A DNA stretch of 64,000 bases from Hydrogenispora ethanolica. Lineage in GTDB: Bacteria > Bacillota > UBA4882 > UBA8346. The notes below the pieces were generated by a model. The model searched no databases. It saw only the letters and a program-made list of their open reading frames with translations, and was not told the DNA's origin. A program made the translations under genes and the position numbers. Location: assembly GCF_004340685.1 (NCBI RefSeq), contig NZ_SLUN01000016.1, forward strand, positions 59,919 to 123,918, written 5' to 3'. Below are positions 27,513 through 37,012 of this stretch, in pieces; the stretch's first letter is position 1; each line of letters starts with the position of its first letter.

Positions 27513-29402
27513 CTAACGGTAGCTATTCCACCAAATGGAATTATCGCCAAAACCTTTTACTACCAGGTAGAGGTCGTCGCGATATACTGCCAAACTGGGA
27601 TTGGCACTCGTCAAGCCATTGCCCGGCAATTCCGACCAGCCGCTGAAACTGCCCTCTCCCTGGCGGGTATTGGCCCAGAGACGGTTATCGGTGCCCCGGA
27701 CGACTATCCAGAGCCGGCCTTGGAAGCTCGCCAGACTCGGCCCGGAGGTAGTCAATCCGCCGCCGGGCGCTTCATACCAGTCGTCCCAGCCCCGTCCGGC
27801 GAGGGTTCGAAGATAAATCTTGTTGTCTGTGCCCCGGACGGCCAGATAAAGCCGGCCTTGGTGAACCGTTGCCGCAGGCTCGGAACTGGTTTTGCCGCCG
27901 ATGTTGGTCCAGCCGCGCCAGTTGCCGCGAACCATCTGATTGACGTAGACGCCGTCGTCAGTGCCCCGCACAATGGCGTAAAGACTGCCATTATAAGAGA
28001 CCAGTGCGCCGCCGGATGGGGTCGCTCCGCCGATGCCGGTCCAGTCACGCCAGGATCCGTTGTAACGGGCTACATAGAGGCCATTATCGGTTCCGCGCAC
28101 CAATGCGTATAAAGAACCCTCGTGTTTCTCCAAAGCCGGACTACCGGTCGTCGCTCCGCCAATCTCACGCCAGCCGGGGCCCAGCCCGGTCTTTACGAAA
28201 ATACCATTGTTGGTGCCGCGAACCATGGTAAAGAGTTGGCCATTGTATTCGATGGACGCCGCTCCCGAAGGCGTTTCACCGTCGGGGAACCGTTGCCAGC
28301 CTTGCCAGCTCTGGTGCCGGTCGCGGTCGGGAGATCCCGGACGATCCGGGCCTGGTCTCCAAGGGTCGGGGCGCGGTCCGGGTCCAGGATTGGGCCAATG
28401 GCCGGGATCCGGTCGGGGTCCGGGGCCGGGCCGGTTCCATACCGGTTTGCGCCAGGCGGAGCCGGAGAACTGATTCACATAGATGCGGTTATCCGTCCCT
28501 CGCACCATCAGATACAACTGATCGTCAAACGAAACGATGCCCGGGGCCGAAGGGGTGGCGCCGCCGATGGCCGACCAGCCGGACCAGCCGTTGCGGGAGC
28601 GGGAATTGAAGTAAATCCCGTTGTCGGTGCCCCGCACCACCATATATAAACGGTCCCGATACTCGGCGAAAACCGGTGTATCCGGGGTCCGTCCGCCGCC
28701 CGGCACTTCACGCCAGGGGCTGCGCCGGAAGGAGCCCGACGGGTCGCTACTGATCATGATTCGGTTATCCGAGCTACGCACCGCGATTAAGAGTTCGTTT
28801 TGAAAGACTCCGATAAATGGAGCAGAAGGGGTCGCGATTCCAAGATTCTGCCAATTACCCCAGCGGCCGTTTTCCGTGACTGAATTGAGATAGGCCCGGC
28901 CGTCGGAACCGCGGACCACCACGTAAACCCGTCCCCGGTAGACGACAGCCGAAGGCTCGGAGCTGATCCGCAACCGATTGTCCTGCCAAAAGAATTGAAA
29001 GTCCCCGTCATCGATGTTGAGCCTAATGCGGGGCCCGGAACCCCCGGAGATGGTCGAATAAAGCCTCCCGTCGGAGCTGCGGATAAAAGCCTGCAGCCGG
29101 CCGCCGAAGGAGACCAGCGCCGGTCCGCCTACACAACGAAGGCCGTAATTTTTCCAATTGTTCCATTCGCCGAACCGATTCATGCCGGCGATATAAATAT
29201 TGGAATCGGTGCCCGTGACGCCGGCCATGACCCGGTCTCCGTACACCGTCAGCCAGGGACGGGAAAAGGTCTGTCCGGAGATGGCTTCCCACTCATCCCA
29301 AGAGGGCGCGGCGGTTACCCCCTTCCATCCCACTAAGCCAATCAGGAAAGCGCAACAAATCATCGCGAAGACCAGAGCCGTTTTCCGTTGCCAACTATTC
29401 AT
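27513..29402 (-). CDS. Secreted tectonin/PLL-like beta-propeller protein
   Basis: Exported protein of 629 residues built almost wholly from about 50-residue propeller repeats of the form RGTDNxIY...GWxxIGGATPSxP...LYLMV. Two propeller segments are joined by a Pro/Gly/Arg/Asp-rich linker (about residues 325-375, PGPGPRPDP type). This repeat type occurs in tectonins and PLL/fucose-binding lectins, so binding of surface glycans is the likely role, but no catalytic domain is seen and the ligand is unknown. Start at 29402 follows AAAGGAG and a signal peptide; a GTG three codons upstream is less well placed. Confidence 0.85.
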   Translation of the reverse strand: MNSWQRKTALVFAMICCAFLIGLVGWKGVTAAPSWDEWEAISGQTFSRPWLTVYGDRVMAGVTGTDSNIYIAGMNRFGEWNNWKNYGLRCVGGPALVSFGGRLQAFIRSSDGRLYSTISGGSGPRIRLNIDDGDFQFFWQDNRLRISSEPSAVVYRGRVYVVVRGSDGRAYLNSVTENGRWGNWQNLGIATPSAPFIGVFQNELLIAVRSSDNRIMISSDPSGSFRRSPWREVPGGGRTPDTPVFAEYRDRLYMVVRGTDNGIYFNSRSRNGWSGWSAIGGATPSAPGIVSFDDQLYLMVRGTDNRIYVNQFSGSAWRKPVWNRPGPGPRPDPGHWPNPGPGPRPDPWRPGPDRPGSPDRDRHQSWQGWQRFPDGETPSGAASIEYNGQLFTMVRGTNNGIFVKTGLGPGWREIGGATTGSPALEKHEGSLYALVRGTDNGLYVARYNGSWRDWTGIGGATPSGGALVSYNGSLYAIVRGTDDGVYVNQMVRGNWRGWTNIGGKTSSEPAATVHQGRLYLAVRGTDNKIYLRTLAGRGWDDWYEAPGGGLTTSGPSLASFQGRLWIVVRGTDNRLWANTRQGEGSFSGWSELPGNGLTSANPSLAVYRDDLYLVVKGFGDNSIWWNSYR

Positions 29403-29553
29403 TGGCGACACTCCTTTCTTCTATGGGTTTTTTAGAGCTCTTGACCAGTTAGACGCAGTTCGTTCCCCAAAGGTTCCCTCGAAAGCCAAAAAACGTTATC
29501 CCGAATCATAATAATACTACGCACCCGGAAAGAATCCTTTGAATTCGATATGA

Positions 29554-29580
29554 TAAAAAAACACCCGCCAAGCGGGTGTT
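29554..29580 (-). terminator. Terminator of the 54-residue gene
   Basis: AACACCCGC/GCGGGTGTT stem with a 3-nt loop and seven T on the minus strand, 31 bp after the small gene. Confidence 0.85.
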
Positions 29581-29610
29581 AGCCTTAATGTGAAGCAGAG
29601 AGCCGGAGCT

Positions 29611-29775
29611 TCAGTTGATTCTCTGATCCACCCGGGCGGACTGCTCCGGTTCCGTCCGCTCCTGCTCGGTAAAATCGGCCATCAAGTTCTTGATATGCTG
29701 GTATTGTTTGATAGCCGCCACCGTATTGACGCGGCGGTTGATGGCATCCACCAGCGGATCGTTCTGCATCACCAT
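29611..29775 (-). CDS. Small hypothetical protein (54 residues)
   Basis: A 54-residue frame beginning MVMQNDPLVDAINRRVNTV and ending in QSARVDQRIN. It is supported as a gene by a GGAG site 6 nt before the ATG and by a strong terminator directly after the stop; the transcript would be little more than this frame. The sequence is polar and probably mostly helical with an acidic middle (DFTEQERTEPEQ). No signal peptide, membrane span or metal motif. Function unknown; I recognise no family. Confidence 0.65.
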   Translation of the reverse strand: MVMQNDPLVDAINRRVNTVAAIKQYQHIKNLMADFTEQERTEPEQSARVDQRIN

Positions 29776-30038
29776 TGTTTACTCCGATCCCGTTCCAAAA
29801 TTATTGGACCGCAATTAACCCTTTCTATCAGCCAATCCCCCGGGCAAAAACCCGGCTACCTACTATATAACAAGTATCGGAAGTGGCCGGCCAAAAGTTA
29901 TAGGAGAATAGTCCTATTTTCCATCCCGTGAAAGCTTATCTCGTCCGTTACCAAAAGAACCGTGCGGTTGAGCCTGGGTATTAGTTCCAACGGATTTTTG
30001 AGGCGGGGCGGGCAAAATAACGGACGGAGGTGATAAGG

Positions 30039-30314
30039 GTGAAAAAGAAGATTGCGGTGGAGTCCCAACTCTCCAATATCAGCGAATATCTGACCCATCA
30101 GGGCTACGATGTGCTGAATTTTCAGCACAACCGGGAGGCCGGCGCCCAATTCGCCAATGTCGCAGCGGTGGTGACTTCGGGAATGGATGAGAACTTCCTG
30201 GGAATGCATGACATCAAGACCCAGGCCCCGGTCATCGACGCCAGCGGGCTCTCGCCTCAGCAGATCAAGGAGATGCTCGATGAACGCGCCTTGGAGACGG
30301 AGTCATCCCTGTAA
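30039..30314 (+). CDS. YkuS/UPF0180 family protein
   Basis: Small cytoplasmic protein of 91 residues matching the UPF0180 (YkuS) pattern: AVESQLSNISEYLTHQGYDV at the N-terminus, then VVTSGMDENFLGM and APVIDASGLSPQQI. Biochemical role is unknown. The GTG at 30039 is chosen because GGAGG lies 8 nt upstream; a GTG three codons earlier overlaps that site. Convergent with the HD-GYP gene and sharing a bidirectional terminator. Confidence 0.85.
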   Translation: MKKKIAVESQLSNISEYLTHQGYDVLNFQHNREAGAQFANVAAVVTSGMDENFLGMHDIKTQAPVIDASGLSPQQIKEMLDERALETESSL

Positions 30315-30332
30315 CCTCTGTGGTTTCACACT

Positions 30333-30363
30333 GGTAAAAACTCCTGTCGCAGGAGTTTTTACC
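30333..30363. terminator. Bidirectional terminator
   Basis: Perfect 14-bp stem GGTAAAAACTCCTG with its complement, 3-nt loop, A and T runs inside the arms so that it works in both directions; it lies between convergent ykuS-like and HD-GYP genes. Confidence 0.85.
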
Positions 30364-30373
30364 GTTCGGTGGT

Positions 30374-31420
30374 TCAAACCGGGCCGAGCACCTTTGCGAC
30401 CTGCAGGTCCTCCATTTGATAAAGATCGACGCGCTGCCCTTTGGAGGGCCCATCCATCAGCTCCACCAGGCATTTGATCCGGGAAACGAAAGTAACCACT
30501 CCTTGAAGGCCATTCTGGAAGAGGAGCACGCTGCCGATGGGAAACGGCGCGATCACTTTGGAGAGCGCCCGGACCACCCGGCGGTCGAATTTTTGATCGC
30601 ATTCCGCCGCAATCTCCTGAATGGCTTCGAAGGGCGGCCGCGCCACCTGATAGATTCGGTTCGAGGTCATTGCGTCGAAAACATCGGCCACAGCCACAAT
30701 CTTCGAGAAACGGTGAATTCCGGAGCCGGTGATTCCCCGCGGATAGCCGCTGCCGTCCTCCCGCTCATGGTGTTGCAACGCGATATGGGCCGGGATAAAG
30801 CTGGGCAGTTTGTCCTTGAGGATCTCGAACCCTTTCCGCGAATGCTGCTTCATAATCTCAAACTCCTGATAATCCAGACGGGCCGGTTTATTCAGTATAT
30901 GCGGGTCAATTAAGGTCTTGCCGATATCGTGCATCATGGCGCCGACACCCAGGAGTTCCAGGTCGTCGCGGGAGAGCCCGATATAACTGCCGATCAGCAG
31001 GGCCAGGATGGTCACATTCACGGAATGGTTGTACGTATAGGCATCATGGCTGTTCATCTCCAAGAGGCTATAGGCGATCCGTTGATCCTCGAGAATCTGG
31101 TCGACGACCTCCACCACGACTTCCCGGATCCGCTTGATATTGACCTCCTCGTTCCGTTCCACTTGCTGGATGGCGGACTTCAACACCTGGACCGCCTTGA
31201 TTTTGGTCTCATCCCGGATGGGCTGAATAATCTCTTCATCCTCCAGGGAAAAGGGATCGCGTATATACAGGTAGGGAAAGCCGAAGCTTTTCATCCTTTC
31301 GATGTATTTGTACTTTAGGACAGTGCCTTTGACGAGCAGTATTTTGCCGTCTTCCTCCCGGTACAGGGTCTTTCCCAATACCATGCCGGGCTGCACTTTA
31401 TCAATGGGGATTAAACGCAT
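30374..31420 (-). CDS. HD-GYP domain protein, probable cyclic-di-GMP phosphodiesterase
   Basis: Cytoplasmic protein of 348 residues. An N-terminal DUF3391-like segment (about 1-70, IPIDKVQPGMVLGK) precedes an HD-GYP domain (about 120-300) with MMHDIGK and HHEREDGSGYPRG, the metal-binding and GYP signatures. Such domains hydrolyse c-di-GMP. A C-terminal extension (about 300-348) follows. The start follows TAGGAG. A second HD-GYP protein with a GGDEF domain is encoded 1.4 kb upstream, so c-di-GMP signalling may centre here. Confidence 0.92.
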   Translation of the reverse strand: MRLIPIDKVQPGMVLGKTLYREEDGKILLVKGTVLKYKYIERMKSFGFPYLYIRDPFSLEDEEIIQPIRDETKIKAVQVLKSAIQQVERNEEVNIKRIREVVVEVVDQILEDQRIAYSLLEMNSHDAYTYNHSVNVTILALLIGSYIGLSRDDLELLGVGAMMHDIGKTLIDPHILNKPARLDYQEFEIMKQHSRKGFEILKDKLPSFIPAHIALQHHEREDGSGYPRGITGSGIHRFSKIVAVADVFDAMTSNRIYQVARPPFEAIQEIAAECDQKFDRRVVRALSKVIAPFPIGSVLLFQNGLQGVVTFVSRIKCLVELMDGPSKGQRVDLYQMEDLQVAKVLGPV

Positions 31421-31582
31421 CCAATTCTCCTACCAAATTAAGAGATTTGCCTTCTCTCCGAACGCCGCACCAATCCTCATTTCCCGGCCGCGCGGCGTTC
31501 AAGCCGAATTGCCGTGCCGGGAACGCTTGCGGCGCGACGGGGCCGGAGCCGGTTCCGCGGCCGAAGCGGCGCTGCCGGCAGT

Positions 31583-32665
31583 TCAATCCCATTGCCGCAG
31601 AAACGCCACGCGCGGCAGGGCCGACGCTTCCACCCGGCTCAGCCAGGCGCCGCCTAGCGGCGTGGCTGGCGGTTCGGCCTGGGACCACTCCGCCTCCCAG
31701 AGCTCAATCTCCCAGCGCCGGTGGGTGAAGACTTGGGTCAGCTCCGACCGTTTCGCGAACGCCAGCTCCCGCCCCAACTGTTCCCCCGTCCACGCAGCGG
31801 CCAGCCGGGCCGCATCGGTCGCCGGGCCATCCAGCAGGTTGGGATACTCCCAAAAGCCGGCCAGCAACCCGCGGTCCGGGCGCCGGACGAACAGCCGCCG
31901 GTCATTCCAGTTGATGCACAGGACAATCCGGCGTTCCGTTGGGATGGGTCGGGCCGTCTTCTTGACCGGAAACCGTTCCGGATCTCCCGCCGCCATGGCG
32001 CGGCAGTGGCGGCGGACCGGGCAGCCGTCGCAGCGCGGCGCCTTCGGCAGGCAGATCAAAGCCCCCAATTCCATCAGGCCTTGGGTAAAATCGCGGGCCG
32101 CTCCCGCCGGGAAACGCGCCTGAATCCAATCGGTAAAGATGCGCCGGGAACGTCCGGTGGTCGAATCTTCCGGAAACGCCAGCAACCGGCTGACCAACCG
32201 GATGACATTGCCGTCCACCGCCGGAACCGGCCGGTTGAAGGCGATGCTGGCCAGCGCGCCTACCATATAGCTGCCGATTCCCGGCAGGGCGGCCAACTGT
32301 TCCGGTTCGGCCGGCAATTGGCCGCCGTATTCGGCGACCACCTGACGGGCCCCTTGTTGAAACAGCTTCACCCGCCGGTAGTAGCCCAGTCCTTCCCAGA
32401 CCTTCAGCACCGCTTCCTCCGGTGCCGCCGCCAGGTCGGCGATGGTCGGGAACTGCTCCAGAAAACGGTGGTAATAGGGGATGACCGTTTCCACCCGGGT
32501 CTGCTGCAACATCACTTCGGAAACCCAGATGGCGTAAGGATCGCGGGTATCACGCCATGGCAAGGAACGGGCGTTCCCCCGGTACCAGGCCAGGACATCT
32601 CCGCCAAAACTTCCCGGTCCATCCTGAACTTCGACTGCTTGCTCCTGCACTGATTCCTGCCGCAA
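31583..32665 (-). CDS. mutY: Adenine DNA glycosylase MutY
   Basis: Base-excision repair enzyme that removes adenine mispaired with 8-oxoguanine. 360 residues: catalytic Glu in WVSEVMLQQTRVETV, helix-hairpin-helix LPGIGSYMVGALASIAF with catalytic Asp in VDGNVIRL, a [4Fe-4S] loop (CLPKAPRCDGCPVRRHC), and a C-terminal Nudix-like domain for 8-oxoG recognition (about 235-350). TTG start at 32665 with AGGA upstream. It stands alone between two signalling genes; the 160 bp after it show no feature. Confidence 0.94.
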   Translation of the reverse strand: MRQESVQEQAVEVQDGPGSFGGDVLAWYRGNARSLPWRDTRDPYAIWVSEVMLQQTRVETVIPYYHRFLEQFPTIADLAAAPEEAVLKVWEGLGYYRRVKLFQQGARQVVAEYGGQLPAEPEQLAALPGIGSYMVGALASIAFNRPVPAVDGNVIRLVSRLLAFPEDSTTGRSRRIFTDWIQARFPAGAARDFTQGLMELGALICLPKAPRCDGCPVRRHCRAMAAGDPERFPVKKTARPIPTERRIVLCINWNDRRLFVRRPDRGLLAGFWEYPNLLDGPATDAARLAAAWTGEQLGRELAFAKRSELTQVFTHRRWEIELWEAEWSQAEPPATPLGGAWLSRVEASALPRVAFLRQWD

Positions 32666-32857
32666 TGGCTGTCCTTTCTCGCTGAAAAACCCCTCAGCAG
32701 GGAGATGGTATCGAATGGGGCGCCGCGCGGACCGGGGAGGCTCCGCCGCGCCACGAAAAAGACCCTATCATACGAAGTACTGTTTCATCATGACATATCC
32801 GGCGCGGGGCCGTCAATACCTTTTCACCCCCCAGGCCCAAACGCCCCCCTGATCTTT

Positions 32858-35389
32858 TTAGGAAGCGTCCCCGCTCCGCCGGATGACGCCCTCCGTGACC
32901 AAGGCGACGAAGCTCTTCACCAGTTCGGGATCGAATTGCGTCCCGGCGCCGCGGACCAACTCGGCCAGGGCCTCCTGGGTCGGCATCGCCCGCCGGTACG
33001 GGCGGTCGCTGGTCATCGCGTCAAAAGCGTCGGCAATGGCCAGGATCCGGCACTCCAGCGGAATCTCCAGCCCTTTCAGTCCCAGCGGATAGCCGCTCCC
33101 GTCCCACCATTCATGATGCTTCAAGATCCAATCGGATAAGTAACTCAGCTCCTGGGCAGATTCGGCGATGCTCTGGCCGATCTCCGAATGGCGCTGGATC
33201 TCCTGTTGCTCCTCCGGGGTCAGGACGCCAGGCTTGAAAAGAATATTGTCAGCGATGCCGATCTTGCCGATGTCGTGAATCTCGGCCAGCAGCTTCAGAT
33301 CCTGCACCTTGCGCTCCGGCAGCCCGGTCCGTTCGGCCAGGTGCTGAACCAGGTGTTTCATGCGCTCGGCATGGCCCTCGGTGATAAAATCCCGCGCCGC
33401 CAGCGTCTTCATGAGGATCTGGATGACGTTGCTGTGCAGGCTCTGGCTGCGGTGCAGTTTCTTGCGGTACATATTGTTGTCCGCTTCCTCGAAGACTTCC
33501 TGAACCGTCTTGCGGTCGTCGCTGATCGCCCAGCCCAGTGAGATGCTCAGCTTCGGCTCGCTTCCGGCGAGGGCGGCCTGATTATGCGCGTCCAGCAGTT
33601 CCGTGAGACGCCGCTGGATCTGTTGCGGCTCATCGAGGGTGCAATCGGGCAGCAGAATGGCGAACTCATCCCCGCCGACCCGGGCGGCGATCTGATTGCC
33701 CTGCGCGGCGGCAGCAATCAACTCCGCGGCGCTGCGCAGCAAGCGGTCGCCGGCGGCGTGGCCCTGCGAGTCATTGACCGATTTCAAGCCGTCCACGTCG
33801 CACATGACCAGACCGAGCCGGCTGTACTCGCCGTGTTGGAACCGTTCGATCTCCCTTTCAAAATAGGTCCGGTTATACATTCCGGTGAGCTGGTCGTGCC
33901 AGCCGAGGTAGCGCAGTTGCTCCTCGACCTTCTTGCGGTTGGAGATGTCGTGAATGGTCTCGATGGCCCCCACCAGGTTCCCGGCATGGTCGTATAGCGG
34001 CGCCGCCGAGATCAGGGCGTAGATCCCGCGGCCTTGATGAAGCTTGCTCAGGAAGACCTCAGCCTGAAGGATCGGGTCGTTCTGTTCGGCGGAAGGATAA
34101 TAGCGCCGGATCTCGTCAAAGTCGGCGGTGACCAGATCGATGAGCAACGGCCGCGGCTCGCCCCAGAACGGGAAAGCGTAGGCATAATAGCCCAGGCCCA
34201 GGATCTCCTGCTTGGTGATGCCGGTCAGCTCGGCGATGGCCCGGTTCCAGGCCACGACCTTGCCCTGGCAGTTAATGACGAAGGTCGCGTCGGGCAAAAA
34301 GTCGATAATATTCAATAACTGCTGATTGGCGCTGGCCAGTTGCTCCCGGTTCCGCTCCAGCTCCAGCCGGGAGTCCTCCAGGCTGTCCATCATCTGGTTG
34401 AAAACAGTGGCGTAACTGGTCAATTCATCCCGTTTGCTGATGGGAATGCGGATCGACAGATCGTTGCTGGCGGCAATCTCGCAAACTCTTTCATTCAAAA
34501 AGGCCAGCCGGGACAGGACCGACTTTTCCAGGAAAGCCAGCACCAAGAGGGAGAGGATCACTCCCAGGATAAGCATGGCCACGGAGAAATACCACAGGCT
34601 CAGCTGCCCCTGGTGATAGATTTCGCGCGGGATGGTCAGCCGGACTGCGGCCACCGGACGGCCATCCAAGTCTGCCAGCGGCGCATAGCCGTCGATCGCC
34701 CTGGAACTGCGCGCCTCCACCCACACCCGGGCTTGGCCTTCCGGGCTCACGGCGCGGCTGCCGCGCCATTCGCGGAACTGGCGCCGCGAGAGCAATTCCA
34801 GCCGCAGGTCGAGCATTCGCGCGATCCGGGCCAGTTCGGGCCGGGTCAGGTAACGGCCCATGATCAGGTAGCCTTGCTGCGTTTCGCGCCCGGGGACGGC
34901 GCCCACCGGCCGGGCGGCGAAGATCAAGAGGCCGCCGGGCAGCTCCAGAAAGCCCTTGCTTCCGGCGGAGCCGGCCAACCGCGGCATGACCGGGGCGATC
35001 ACCTTCCGGAGGAGGGGGGCCGGGACCGGCTGTTGACGCTGTTGCGCCGCATCATACTGCCGGTGGAAGAGCGGCTGTCCGGCGGCGTCGAGCCGGATCA
35101 CCAGCCCCAGCCGGAGATGGCGGAAGGTCCCGGTGGGGATGCGCCGTTCCCGGCCAGGAAAACCTTCCGCGCCACTCTCCCAATGGACCCAATCGCGCAA
35201 GATGGCGTCCAAGCCGTCGGTCTCGTTGGCCAGCGCGCGCAAGACCCGCTCGCCGTTGGAACGGATCTCCTGCTGCTCCAGCTCGTCCAGGCGGTTCAAG
35301 AGGTAGCCCCGCAGCCCCAAAGTGAGCGCTACGATCAGCACCGTCAGGGAGAGGATAAAGATAAGGGCGGTCTTTAAGCGTAGGGACAT
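32858..35389 (-). CDS. Membrane CHASE4-HAMP-PAS-GGDEF-HD-GYP signalling protein
   Basis: Large cyclic-di-GMP turnover protein of 843 residues. N-terminal span (about 8-28), extracytoplasmic CHASE4-like sensor (about 30-260), second span (about 265-290), HAMP (about 290-345), PAS (about 365-490), GGDEF cyclase domain with intact RVGGDEFAILLPD, and C-terminal HD-GYP domain with IHDIGKIGI and HHEWWDGSGYPLG. Both synthesis and hydrolysis motifs are intact, so the net activity cannot be predicted. Monocistronic by position. Confidence 0.93.
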   Translation of the reverse strand: MSLRLKTALIFILSLTVLIVALTLGLRGYLLNRLDELEQQEIRSNGERVLRALANETDGLDAILRDWVHWESGAEGFPGRERRIPTGTFRHLRLGLVIRLDAAGQPLFHRQYDAAQQRQQPVPAPLLRKVIAPVMPRLAGSAGSKGFLELPGGLLIFAARPVGAVPGRETQQGYLIMGRYLTRPELARIARMLDLRLELLSRRQFREWRGSRAVSPEGQARVWVEARSSRAIDGYAPLADLDGRPVAAVRLTIPREIYHQGQLSLWYFSVAMLILGVILSLLVLAFLEKSVLSRLAFLNERVCEIAASNDLSIRIPISKRDELTSYATVFNQMMDSLEDSRLELERNREQLASANQQLLNIIDFLPDATFVINCQGKVVAWNRAIAELTGITKQEILGLGYYAYAFPFWGEPRPLLIDLVTADFDEIRRYYPSAEQNDPILQAEVFLSKLHQGRGIYALISAAPLYDHAGNLVGAIETIHDISNRKKVEEQLRYLGWHDQLTGMYNRTYFEREIERFQHGEYSRLGLVMCDVDGLKSVNDSQGHAAGDRLLRSAAELIAAAAQGNQIAARVGGDEFAILLPDCTLDEPQQIQRRLTELLDAHNQAALAGSEPKLSISLGWAISDDRKTVQEVFEEADNNMYRKKLHRSQSLHSNVIQILMKTLAARDFITEGHAERMKHLVQHLAERTGLPERKVQDLKLLAEIHDIGKIGIADNILFKPGVLTPEEQQEIQRHSEIGQSIAESAQELSYLSDWILKHHEWWDGSGYPLGLKGLEIPLECRILAIADAFDAMTSDRPYRRAMPTQEALAELVRGAGTQFDPELVKSFVALVTEGVIRRSGDAS

Positions 35390-35517
35390 GCGGCGGTCGC
35401 CTCAAATCGGATCAAGATACTTATAATTCATTATACCTCGGGCTGGGGTATTATGGATATAGTTCCTTTTACATCATATCGGCAAAATGCTAAATTTTCT
35501 GAATCAAAGCCGGGCAC

Positions 35518-35552
35518 GGAAAAAGCACCCGTGTCGGACGGGTGCTTTTTCC
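35518..35552 (-). terminator. Terminator after array 3
   Basis: Perfect 14-bp stem GGAAAAAGCACCCG with its complement, 7-nt loop. It ends the transcript of the nucleoid-protein gene after the 21-bp array, placing the array inside the 3' untranslated region. The last array unit runs into the stem. Confidence 0.8.
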
Positions 35553-35795
35553 CTGAGTCTTTCCAGCTTCCTCCCGCCTCCCCGGCCGGACCGCCGGACT
35601 CCCCGGCGCTCCTTCCCGGCGGGGGCGCGGAACCGCCAAGCCGTTTTCCGGTCCTTCCGAATCCTGCGGCGGTTCTTCCGGGCCGCTGCGCCGGTCCTCC
35701 GGACGGTTCAGCCGAACCTCCCGGCCCTCCGGCGGTCCCGCCAATCCGGGCGGCGTCCCTTCCCAAAGCTTCGCCGGTGCTGCGGCACCGCTTGT
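35544..35795 (-). repeat. 21-bp-period tandem array 3 (12 degenerate units)
   Basis: Twelve contiguous 21-bp units read on the minus strand, starting 2 bp after the stop of the nucleoid-associated protein gene and ending in the terminator. The best unit core is ATTCGGAAGGACCG (35650-35670). GG at unit positions 12-13 and CCG at 19-21 are the most conserved. All three frames remain largely open as Pro/Gly/Ala heptads because 21 is divisible by three; no coding signal is seen. Confidence 0.8.
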
Positions 35796-35797
35796 CC

Positions 35798-36808
35798 TTA
35801 CTTATTGATGATCTTTCCCACATTCTTAATGATGATCGAGATCGTCCCGTCCACATTGCTCACGAACTCCAGCTTCTCACGGTTGTTGTAATAATCGGCC
35901 GGGAAATTGATCTCGATCCCGGTGTCGGTCCAGATCTTCTGGTTCCGGAACTTGCGGTTGGCGATCCGCTCCGGCAGCTCGACCGCCCGCTCCACCAGGC
36001 CGGCCCGGTGTACCTCCTCCAGGTATTCCCGCTGGGCGTCGGGGTCGCCCCGGAAGACCGCCTGGGCCACGTGTTGCATGTCGATGGCGCCGGCATCGTC
36101 CAGATCCTCGGAGACCGCCTGGCGCAGCCGGACCATGGGGGTGAAATCGTCCCCCATGCCATACTTCTGGCTGATCTTCTGGGTGACCTTGTCGAGGACC
36201 CGCGCCTTCTCGTGATTGGAGAGCCGGTCGGCGCAGGCCAGAAAGCGCTTGGAAAGGTACAGCTCTTTATTCCCGTCGATCTCGTACTCCTTCTCGATCA
36301 GCCGCAGGCTGAGGTCGTCCAGGGCGACCACGAAGCATTCCTCCGGCTTTTGCTGTTCCGACGGGAGGACCGCCTGCTGCAGCACCAGGCTGTTGATGCT
36401 CCGCTCCTCCTCGTAGCCGATCTGATGGATGAAGCCCTTCCGGTAGTTCAGTTTCAGCGCGCCGAAACAGCTCCGGCCGTCCTCGCTGAAATGGCAGCAG
36501 ACCAGATCGGCCGGACTGATATCCACGTGGGCCAGCATCAGCCGGTACAAGGCGTCGGCCAGCCCCTGGCTGAAGCCGAGAAAATCACCGTCCGCGGCAT
36601 ACTTGGCACAGCGCTCGCGCACCGGGTTGGCCTCCCCGCTGAATTCGGCCGGTTTGAGCCGGTCGTCCTCCAGCACCTTGCGCAGCTGCTTCTCCAGAAA
36701 ATCGGCGGCCTCGCCCTTCAACTCCAGCTCTTGCTGGGATAAGACCGGCAGTCCCACATTGGTGTCCAGAATATGCAGGACCGCCTTTTCAATGATGATT
36801 TCCGCCAT
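35798..36808 (-). CDS. 37-kDa nucleoid-associated protein, NdpA/YejK-like
   Basis: Cytoplasmic DNA-associated protein of 336 residues resembling the NdpA (YejK) family: N-terminal AVLHILDTNVGLPVLSQQEL, central FLGFSQGLADALYRLM with KLNYRKGFIHQI, and C-terminal GIEINFPADYYNN and NVDGTISIIIKNVGKI. Members bind nucleoid or ends of DNA, but their mechanism is poorly known. The start follows GAGGTGG. A 21-bp array begins 2 bp after its stop, inside its own 3' region, and a patatin-like lipase gene lies upstream in the same direction. Confidence 0.85.
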   Translation of the reverse strand: MAEIIIEKAVLHILDTNVGLPVLSQQELELKGEAADFLEKQLRKVLEDDRLKPAEFSGEANPVRERCAKYAADGDFLGFSQGLADALYRLMLAHVDISPADLVCCHFSEDGRSCFGALKLNYRKGFIHQIGYEEERSINSLVLQQAVLPSEQQKPEECFVVALDDLSLRLIEKEYEIDGNKELYLSKRFLACADRLSNHEKARVLDKVTQKISQKYGMGDDFTPMVRLRQAVSEDLDDAGAIDMQHVAQAVFRGDPDAQREYLEEVHRAGLVERAVELPERIANRKFRNQKIWTDTGIEINFPADYYNNREKLEFVSNVDGTISIIIKNVGKIINK

Positions 36809-37012
36809 GGTTCCACCTCAAGTCGAGGACCCCCGCCGCTCCGGCAGGGGTCCCTCCGTAATTTGCAATTCCAATGCAGTTCCATTGTAAAACCGCTGAA
36901 TCGAGATCTCCGTCTCCGATCGCCGGCCAGCGGCAATCGAATCGCCCGTTTGCCTCCAACTCATCCATTGTACAATAAGCGGCCGCGTTCCGCCAGTCCC
37001 GGATTGCGCGCT

